Origin: CAYRGQ01 sp964444885
GTDB lineage: Bacteria > Bacteroidota > Bacteroidia > Sphingobacteriales > Sphingobacteriaceae
Direction of reading: 5' to 3'
Assembly (NCBI GenBank): GCA_964444885.1
Contig: CAYUIZ010000099.1
Location: 1 to 11,240, forward strand
DNA length: 11,240 nt
A program made the translations under genes and the position numbers. Of the stretch, positions 5,745 through 11,240 are shown piece by piece. How positions within the stretch are numbered: the first letter of the stretch is position 1; every line of letters starts with the position of its first letter. Below the pieces are notes generated by a model. The model saw only the letters and a program-made list of their open reading frames with translations. It did no database searches and was not told the origin of the DNA.

Positions 5745-7679
5745 GTGATTAAACAGGAGAGCATAGACAAAATACTGGACGCGGCCCGCATCGAAGAGGT
5801 CGTCGGCGATTTCGTGGACCTCAAAAAACGGGGCACCTCGCTGATTGGCCTTTGCCCATTCCACAACGAAAAAACGCCTTCTTTCAACGTCTCCGTCAGC
5901 AAGGGCATCTTCAAATGCTTTGGCTGCGGCGTGGGTGGCGACGCCGTGCACTTCGTCATGGAGCACGAGAAGTACAGTTATCCCGAAGCCTTGCGCTATC
6001 TGGCCGACAAGTACCACATCGAAATCGATGAAACGGAGCGCTCTGCGGAGTCGATGCTTGCGCAAGACCGGCGGGAGAGCCTCCTTATCGTTACGAACTG
6101 GGCGGCCAAGTTTTTTCGCGAAGTGATGTGGGACAGCGAGGAAGGCCAGTCCATTGGGCTCAACTACTTCAAGGAACGCGGCTACCGCGATGATATCATC
6201 CGAAAATTTGAGCTCGGGTACTCGCCCGAAGGCTGGACCGCGCTCTACGAGCAGGCAAAGGCCGAGGGTTATCGCGAAGAATACTTGGAAGAGACCGGCC
6301 TCATCGTCAAGAAAGACGACGACAAGGCCTACGATCGCTTCCGCGGGCGGGTAATGTTCCCCATCCACAACCTCACGGGCAAGGTGCTGGGCTTCGGCGG
6401 ACGGACCTTGAAATCCGACAAGAAAACGCCGAAGTACGTCAACTCGCCCGAAAGCGACATCTACCACAAAAGTAACGTCCTCTACGGGCTATATTACGCC
6501 AAAAAGCCCATTCTGGAAGCAGACAACTGCTACCTTGTGGAAGGCTATGCCGATGTGATTTCCATGCATCAGGCCGGTGTCGAGAACGTGGTCTCCTCCT
6601 CGGGCACATCCCTCACCCAAGGACAGATCCGGCTGATCGCGCGCTACACCAAACATGTCACCATCCTCTACGACGGGGACGCCGCGGGCATCAAAGCCTC
6701 GCTGCGCGGCACGGACATGCTGCTGGAAGAGGGCCTCAACGTGAAGGTGCTGCTCTTTCCCGAAGGCAACGACCCCGACTCGTACGTGCAAAAACACGGC
6801 TCGGCGGCCTTCATCAAATACGTGGACGAAAACCGCAAGGATTTCATCTTCTACAAAACCGATGTGCTGTTGCGCGATGCCGGCAACGATCCCATCAAGC
6901 GGGCCGAGGTGATCCGCGACGTGGTGGAAAGCATCGCGTTGATTCCAGACCAAATCAAGGCGTCGGTTTTTCTCCGCGAATGCAGCGTCCTGCTGGATAT
7001 CCCCGAACGCGCGCTTATTGCCGAGCTCAACAAAATCCGGCTGGGGAACGCAAAACAAAAAGACCGTAGAGCCGAACCGCTCCCCATTCCGGGCACGGTA
7101 CCGTCCGAAGCCCCGGCCCGCACCGAGCCCACCACCGACCAAGTGTCGCCATCGGTGCTGATGGAACGGGAAATCATCCGCATCCTGTTGCAATACGGTG
7201 GGGAGATCGCCAAGTGGGAAACCACTTCCGACATTCCCATCGCACCCTTGCTGGTCAACTCCTTGCACGACGCGACCTTCGGAGACGAGGCCTGTGCCAA
7301 AATCATCACCGTCTACCGCGATCATATCGACAAGAACGAGATTCCGGATACCAAGCTCTTTACCAGCCACGCCGATCGGGAGATTGCCGGCCTAGCCGCC
7401 TCCTTGCTATCGGCCAAATACAGCCTCAGCCCCAACTGGAACGACGACAAGCGAAAAATACTGGTATCCAGCGAAGCAGACCACCTCGAAGAGCTTGTCT
7501 ACAGTGCGGTTTACCGCCTTAAAAAACGGATTGTGGAGAATGGGCTCATCAAAATAAGGGAGGAGCTGCAGGACGAAAAGGACGAGAGCAACATGATGGT
7601 CCTGCTCTCGAAATACCAGCAACTGAAGGACGCGGCCAAGCTGATCGGCCAAAAGCTGGGCAATATCATCGTGAAATAA
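5745..7679 (+). CDS. dnaG: DNA primase
   Basis: DnaG makes the short RNA primers for chromosomal replication, acting with the DnaB helicase at the fork. The 644-residue protein has the expected order of domains. A CHC2 zinc-binding domain has ligands C37, H40, C58 and C61 (CPFH, CFGC). The catalytic core follows, with a TOPRIM fold showing EGYADV (E266), DGD (D310 and D312) in YDGDAAGIKA, and GNDPDSYV. After a linker rich in proline, alanine and threonine (about 435-465) comes a C-terminal helicase-binding-type region to residue 644. The start is GTG at 5745, giving MIKQESIDKILDAARIEEVVGDF, the typical N-terminus; upstream in-frame codons offer no better start. It diverges from hflX, and its stop codon overlaps the yraN start by one base, so the two form an operon. 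Length and motifs are normal. Confidence 0.98.
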   Translation: MIKQESIDKILDAARIEEVVGDFVDLKKRGTSLIGLCPFHNEKTPSFNVSVSKGIFKCFGCGVGGDAVHFVMEHEKYSYPEALRYLADKYHIEIDETERSAESMLAQDRRESLLIVTNWAAKFFREVMWDSEEGQSIGLNYFKERGYRDDIIRKFELGYSPEGWTALYEQAKAEGYREEYLEETGLIVKKDDDKAYDRFRGRVMFPIHNLTGKVLGFGGRTLKSDKKTPKYVNSPESDIYHKSNVLYGLYYAKKPILEADNCYLVEGYADVISMHQAGVENVVSSSGTSLTQGQIRLIARYTKHVTILYDGDAAGIKASLRGTDMLLEEGLNVKVLLFPEGNDPDSYVQKHGSAAFIKYVDENRKDFIFYKTDVLLRDAGNDPIKRAEVIRDVVESIALIPDQIKASVFLRECSVLLDIPERALIAELNKIRLGNAKQKDRRAEPLPIPGTVPSEAPARTEPTTDQVSPSVLMEREIIRILLQYGGEIAKWETTSDIPIAPLLVNSLHDATFGDEACAKIITVYRDHIDKNEIPDTKLFTSHADREIAGLAASLLSAKYSLSPNWNDDKRKILVSSEADHLEELVYSAVYRLKKRIVENGLIKIREELQDEKDESNMMVLLSKYQQLKDAAKLIGQKLGNIIVK

Positions 7680-8041
7680 TGGACAGCCATATCGAACGGG
7701 GAAAACAGGCCGAAACTGCCGCAGCCCGGTTTCTGGCCACACGCGGCTACCGCCTTGTCGCGCAAAACTGGCGGTACAAGCACCTGGAAGTGGACATCGT
7801 CGCCTACGAGGGAAGCACGCTTGTCTTTGTCGAGGTCAAGATGCGCTCGTCGGCCGCGTTTGGCATGCCCTACGAAGCCGTTTCTGCCGCCAAGCAGGAA
7901 AAATTGCGCCGTGCAGCCGAAAGCTATATCGAATCGACGCAGTACGAAGGCGAAATCCGTTTTGACGTAGTTTCCGTGCTTCACTTCGAGCAGTCGCCAC
8001 CGCAGTTCCGCTTAATCAAAGATGCCTTTTGGCCGGAATAA
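7679..8041 (+). CDS. yraN: YraN family protein (UPF0102), endonuclease-like fold
   Basis: A 120-residue cytoplasmic protein matching the UPF0102/YraN family, whose biochemical role is not settled. The N-terminal helix GKQAETAAARFLATRGY is followed by the nuclease-like core NWRYKHLEVDIVA and LVFVEVKMRSS. The acidic and lysine positions E37, D39, E52 and K54 fit the PD-(D/E)XK pattern this family is compared to. The C-terminal part, EAVSAAKQEKLRRAAESYI and IRFDVVSV, is also typical. Length is normal. The ATG at 7679 shares its A with the dnaG TAA (TAATG), so translation is probably coupled to dnaG. That links it by context, not by proof, to DNA replication or repair. Confidence 0.93.
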   Translation: MDSHIERGKQAETAAARFLATRGYRLVAQNWRYKHLEVDIVAYEGSTLVFVEVKMRSSAAFGMPYEAVSAAKQEKLRRAAESYIESTQYEGEIRFDVVSVLHFEQSPPQFRLIKDAFWPE

Positions 8042-8145
8042 CGGCGCTGAGTGCGGTTCAGCCTCCGCTGGGTTGCACTTTCCCGGCGCTGTGCGCGAAA
8101 ATATTAAACCTTCACGATCTCATACGGTATGTTTTATCAAAATTG

Positions 8146-8153
8146 TATGTTTG
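8146..8153 (+). promoter_or_regulatory. Bacteroidota -7 box (TATGTTTG) for the glutaminyl cyclase gene
   Basis: TATGTTTG matches TAnnTTTG and lies 5 nt before the ATG at 8159. The predicted transcription start is at or just before that ATG, which would make the mRNA leaderless or nearly so and rule out the ATGs at 8129 and 8147 as starts. No clear -33 element is seen, so the call is moderate. Confidence 0.45.
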
Positions 8154-8158
8154 TAAGC

Positions 8159-9202
8159 ATGAGAGCGATCGCCTTTTCTTTTTTTGCCCTGCTAGCCGTC
8201 GCCACGGCATGCGACACGGCACGGCAGGCCGGCAAGTTCCAGTTTGCCACCCCGGAGCCCGGTACGATTGTCAACAAAGGCAATTCGGTGCCGGTGAGGC
8301 TTGTTTTTCCCAATGCCGATGCCATTGACTCCGTTATCTATAGCTTGGACGGCCAGGTAATCGCCCGCAAAACGGACAGCGGCTCGGTGACCTTGGATAC
8401 GGATCGCGTAGCCTTGGGTAGCCGTACACTCAGCGCCCGGCTTTATCAGCAGGGCGAGGAGCAGACCGCGCACAGCAATATTGTCGTGCTGCCCCAGCCG
8501 CCGAAGCGCTATGGCTTTGAGGTAATCAACGTGTTTCCGCACGACCCGCAAGGCTTCACCCAAGGCTTGGAATACGAAAACGGCATCCTCTACGAGAGCA
8601 CCGGACAAACTGGCCGGTCGACCTTGCGGCGCGTCAACTACCAAACGGGCGAAATCCTGCAACGCGTGGACTTAGCCGCCGACCAGTTTGGCGAGGGTCT
8701 TACCGTGGTGGGCGACCGCCTCATCCAGCTTACCTGGCGCAACGGTATCGGGCTGGTGTATAACAAAAATACGTTCCAGCGAATAGCCCAGTTCAACTAC
8801 GGCGAGAGCAAAGAAGGCTGGGGGATATGCTATGACGGTACGCGCCTGATCAAATCAGACGGCACCAACCGCTTGTATTTCCTCAACACGGACACCTATG
8901 CCGAGGAAGGGTATATGGAGGTCTATAACCACCGCGGTCCGGTAGACCAGCTCAATGAGCTCGAATATATCGACGGAAAAGTCTATGCCAATGTGTACCA
9001 AGAGGATATCATTGTCATCATCGACCCCAATACCGGCGTGATCGAAGGTGAGATAAACCTGATTGGCATCTATCCCGAAAAGGAGGCGATGGCGTATGAT
9101 AACGAACTCAACGGCATTGCCTACGACCGGGGGGGCGACCGGCTGTTCGTGACGGGAAAGAACTGGAGTAAGCTGTTTGAAATCAAGCTGATCGAGCGCT
9201 AA
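8159..9202 (+). CDS. Glutaminyl-peptide cyclotransferase, lipoprotein
   Basis: The enzyme cyclises N-terminal glutamine of peptides or proteins to pyroglutamate, releasing ammonia. From the ATG at 8159 it has 347 residues and begins with a lipoprotein signal peptide, MRAIAFSFFALLAVATAC, with C18 lipidated. A beta-rich, Ig-like segment (about 25-110) precedes the catalytic beta-propeller. The propeller carries the glutamine cyclotransferase motifs FPHDPQGFTQGLEY, YESTGQTGRST, FGEGLT, EGWGICYDG, LNELEYIDGKVYAN, LNGIAYD and VTGKNW. This is the plant/bacterial propeller type, not the zinc-dependent animal type. Longer in-frame starts exist at 8129 and 8147. I prefer 8159 because it gives a clean signal peptide and because the -7 box overlaps the upstream ATGs. 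Flanked by yraN and trkH on the same strand, it has its own promoter signal and is probably monocistronic. The substrate is unknown. Confidence 0.92.
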   Translation: MRAIAFSFFALLAVATACDTARQAGKFQFATPEPGTIVNKGNSVPVRLVFPNADAIDSVIYSLDGQVIARKTDSGSVTLDTDRVALGSRTLSARLYQQGEEQTAHSNIVVLPQPPKRYGFEVINVFPHDPQGFTQGLEYENGILYESTGQTGRSTLRRVNYQTGEILQRVDLAADQFGEGLTVVGDRLIQLTWRNGIGLVYNKNTFQRIAQFNYGESKEGWGICYDGTRLIKSDGTNRLYFLNTDTYAEEGYMEVYNHRGPVDQLNELEYIDGKVYANVYQEDIIVIIDPNTGVIEGEINLIGIYPEKEAMAYDNELNGIAYDRGGDRLFVTGKNWSKLFEIKLIER

Positions 9203-9249
9203 CACCCGGGTACCATACCGACGGACAGCAAGCCTGGGCCTTCGTAGAC

Positions 9250-9257
9250 TAATTTTG
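9250..9257 (+). promoter_or_regulatory. Bacteroidota -7 box (TAATTTTG) for trkH
   Basis: TAATTTTG, followed by C, fits TAnnTTTG and ends 5 nt before the ATG at 9263. The expected start site is around 9261-9263, so translation from 9263 would be leaderless. No convincing -33 TTTG is present upstream. Confidence 0.55.
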
Positions 9258-9262
9258 CGGTG

Positions 9263-11047
9263 ATGTGGAGTACCCTTCGCTATATTTTTAAGTACCAGCA
9301 GAAAAACATCGACCGCTGGATGCTGTATGCCAGCCTGGCCAGCACGTTGCTGGTCTTGTTCCACATTGGCTACAACACCAACGCCGACACAGCCCGCACA
9401 CTGGATACACTCGTCATCGTTTTATTTTATGCGATGATGGCATTAAGTGCCTGCCGTACGTTGCTGTCGGTTTGGGCCAGCGGGCGGACGGGCCCCACAT
9501 TCTACGGCGGACTCGTCTTGTTGGTGTATTTTCTGGTTATCGGCACGGCGCGCACCTTGGGTCCTGGCGTAGACGAACTTGACTTCCTTCGACACAACGA
9601 ATGGATCTATCTGGGCATATTCGTGGTATTCCTCACCGAACTATCCAAAAGCAGCCTCTTTTTCGACTCCCTGTACTTCAACCCCACGATACTTTTCGTC
9701 ATTAGCTTTCTGGTACTCATCCTTGCCGGCACCTTGTTGTTGCTGTTGCCGAAAACGATGGTGACGGGTTCGCTGGGCTTTGTCGACGCGTTGTTTATGT
9801 CCACCAGTGCCGTTTGCATCACGGGCCTCTCGGTCGTGGACATCGCCACCCAGTTTACCCGCTTTGGGCAAACGGTGATCCTCGTGCTCATGCAGGTTGG
9901 CGGCTTAGGCATCATGACGTTCACGGGGTTCTTCGGATATTTTTTCTCGGGCGGGTTCTCGTACAAAAACCAGTTGATGTATGGCGAGATCCTCGGGCAG
10001 AACAAGGTCGGCTCAGTCGTGCAGACCCTATTGACGATTGTGGCCATCACGTTGCTCTTTGAGGCTGTGGGCGCGGTCATGCTCTACGTGTCGGTCGACA
10101 GCAGTTTGTTCCAAAACCGGGAGCAACGCTTATTTTTCTCGATTTTCCATACCGTTTCGGCCTTTTGCAATGCGGGTTTCACGACCCTTCCAGGAGGCAT
10201 GCAGCATGACGGCCTGCGCTTTGCCTACCCGGTTCACCTCATCATAGGCACGCTGTTTTTGCTGGGCGGCCTGGGTTTCGGCATAGTCCTCAACATCTAC
10301 ACCTTTGCGAAGCGCTGGGCCATCCAGTTCTTCCGGCGCTTGGTGTGGGGCAAACCGTTTAAACACAAAGCTTGGGTTATCAGCTTCAACTCGCGCTTGG
10401 TGGCGTGGTCTACGCTGCTGCTGGTGGTCGGCGCCACTGTCGCCACGTTCGTGCTGGAGTACGACAACACCCTGCAGGTCCACGAAAGCCTGTTTGGCAA
10501 GTGGGTAACGGCATTCTTCATGGGCAACACCCCCCGTTCGGCAGGCTTTGCCACGGTCGACGTCACTTCGCTGTCCGTCAGCACCTTGTTAGTCTTGGTC
10601 CTGATGATGTGGATTGGCTCATCACCCGGATCAACGGGCGGCGGCATCAAGACCACGACCTTCGCCGTGGCCGCCCTAAACATCCTGAGCTTAGCCCGCG
10701 GGAAGGAACATCTGGAAATATTCAAACGGCGCATCGCCACGGAAGCGACCAACAAGGCGTTTGCAATCATCGTGCTTTCCTTGCTAGCCATCGGCTCAAC
10801 GGCGTTGCTGCTGTCCGTGACGGATGGCGACAAAGCTACAGAAGCCCTCGTCTTTGAAAGTTTCTCGGCCTATACCACCAGTGGGCTTAGCCTGGGCATA
10901 ACGCCCTTGCTTAGCAACGGCGGTAAGCTGGCTTTGGCGTTGAGCATGTTCGTCGGCCGTGTCGGTATGCTGACCCTGCTGGTGGCACTCGTGAAGAACA
11001 CGAAAAACAAAAGCTATACCTATCCGCAGGAAAATGTCCTCTTTTAA
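9263..11047 (+). CDS. trkH: TrkH/KtrB family potassium uptake protein, transmembrane subunit
   Basis: An inner-membrane K+-translocating subunit that works with a cytoplasmic RCK partner. Starting at the ATG at 9263 it has 594 residues; a GTG at 9260 would add one. Numbered from the GTG, the four selectivity-filter loops of the superfamily are all present: CITGLS (186-191), CNAGFT (303-308), RSAGFA (426-431) and TSGLS (540-544). The conserved gate-region segment GSTGGGIKTTT is at 458-468. Many hydrophobic helices are visible. The first ~130 residues carry extra membrane segments ahead of the four-fold core, making it longer than classic KtrB (about 450) and typical of long TrkH-like proteins. 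The -7 box ends 5 nt upstream of the ATG. The partner gene starts 12 nt after the TAA, so the two form an operon. Confidence 0.95.
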   Translation: MWSTLRYIFKYQQKNIDRWMLYASLASTLLVLFHIGYNTNADTARTLDTLVIVLFYAMMALSACRTLLSVWASGRTGPTFYGGLVLLVYFLVIGTARTLGPGVDELDFLRHNEWIYLGIFVVFLTELSKSSLFFDSLYFNPTILFVISFLVLILAGTLLLLLPKTMVTGSLGFVDALFMSTSAVCITGLSVVDIATQFTRFGQTVILVLMQVGGLGIMTFTGFFGYFFSGGFSYKNQLMYGEILGQNKVGSVVQTLLTIVAITLLFEAVGAVMLYVSVDSSLFQNREQRLFFSIFHTVSAFCNAGFTTLPGGMQHDGLRFAYPVHLIIGTLFLLGGLGFGIVLNIYTFAKRWAIQFFRRLVWGKPFKHKAWVISFNSRLVAWSTLLLVVGATVATFVLEYDNTLQVHESLFGKWVTAFFMGNTPRSAGFATVDVTSLSVSTLLVLVLMMWIGSSPGSTGGGIKTTTFAVAALNILSLARGKEHLEIFKRRIATEATNKAFAIIVLSLLAIGSTALLLSVTDGDKATEALVFESFSAYTTSGLSLGITPLLSNGGKLALALSMFVGRVGMLTLLVALVKNTKNKSYTYPQENVLF

Positions 11048-11059
11048 AACTTGTCAATT

Positions 11060-11240
11060 ATGAAATACATCGTATTAGGCCTAGGCAATTTTGGGAAATC
11101 ACTCGCTATCCGCCTCACGGAGCTGGGCCACGAGGTCATTGGCGTAGACAACAGCCTGACGCGCGTCGAGTTGCTGAAAGAGAAGATTACCCATACCGTT
11201 TGCATGGACACCACCGATGCGGACGCGATGGACTCCCTAC
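11060..11240 (+). CDS. trkA: TrkA/KtrA family potassium uptake regulatory subunit, N-terminal part
   Basis: Only the first 60 codons are in the window. They read MKYIVLGLGNFGKSLAIRLT and continue with the rest of an RCK-type Rossmann fold: the dinucleotide-binding GLGNFG at residues 7-12 and the acidic ribose-contacting residue D30 at the end of the second strand. MDTTDADAM follows at about 51-59. Such subunits bind NAD(H) or ATP/ADP in the cytoplasm and gate the membrane subunit encoded just upstream. The 12-nt gap to trkH supports one transcript. Whether it has a single RCK domain (KtrA-like) or two (TrkA-like) cannot be seen here. Confidence 0.93.
   Translation, partial: MKYIVLGLGNFGKSLAIRLTELGHEVIGVDNSLTRVELLKEKITHTVCMDTTDADAMDSL

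Noticed and set aside
5622..6467. A 281-codon minus-strand open frame opposite dnaG
   Set aside because: Antisense shadow of dnaG in GC-rich DNA. It has no family motifs, and the sense frame carries all the primase signatures.
6489..7370. A 293-codon minus-strand open frame opposite dnaG
   Set aside because: The composition (rich in G, V, H and D) is that of a mirrored coding strand, and it overlaps the TOPRIM region of dnaG.
8046..8062. GCTGA/TCAGC hairpin after yraN as an intrinsic terminator
   Set aside because: The stem is only 5 bp with a 7-nt loop and no T-run, so it could easily occur by chance.

Overview
This is an ordinary chromosomal stretch from a member of the Bacteroidota, with a GC content in the mid-50s by eye. 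The assignment rests on three things. Several start sites are preceded by Bacteroidota-type -7 boxes (TAnnTTTG). No gene has a purine-rich Shine-Dalgarno sequence. The gene families are typical: a single-chain serine dehydratase, a YycJ-like MBL-fold hydrolase, an S41 lipoprotein peptidase, and a glutaminyl cyclase lipoprotein. I cannot place it more finely with confidence; a Sphingobacteriales/Cytophagales-like genome is plausible.

Layout. The left edge holds the 3' end of an iron-sulfur L-serine dehydratase (sdaA), followed 21 nt later by an MBL-fold hydrolase on the same strand. A gene-free stretch of 467 bp follows, filled by two tandem copies of a ~150-160 bp hairpin-rich repeat and then the promoter of a secreted S41 peptidase lipoprotein. 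That gene runs tail to tail into lipB (octanoyltransferase, minus strand), with one base between the stop codons. lipB lies downstream of hflX (ribosome-associated GTPase), also on the minus strand. Between them is a nested inverted arrangement of 7-bp repeats, and a second, unrelated 7-bp repeat array lies inside hflX, in frame.

hflX and dnaG (primase) diverge from a 274-bp regulatory region containing palindromes and a good minus-strand -7 box. dnaG overlaps yraN (UPF0102, nuclease-like fold) by one base. Then come a monocistronic-looking glutaminyl-peptide cyclotransferase lipoprotein and a potassium uptake pair: trkH, plus the first 60 codons of its RCK regulatory partner, cut by the window edge. 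The last two promoters sit so close to their start codons that the mRNAs would be leaderless or nearly so.

How the genes relate. Most are housekeeping genes with separate jobs: serine catabolism, protein lipoylation, ribosome rescue, DNA replication, K+ homeostasis and cell-envelope proteolysis or peptide cyclisation. Three groups look co-transcribed: sdaA with the MBL gene, dnaG-yraN, and trkH-trkA. I see no mobile element, CRISPR array, tRNA, rRNA or defence cassette, and no convincing new multi-gene system. The most unusual signal is the pair of heptanucleotide repeat arrays in and next to hflX. One writes a 7-residue periodic insert into the GTPase and the other supplies its stop codon.
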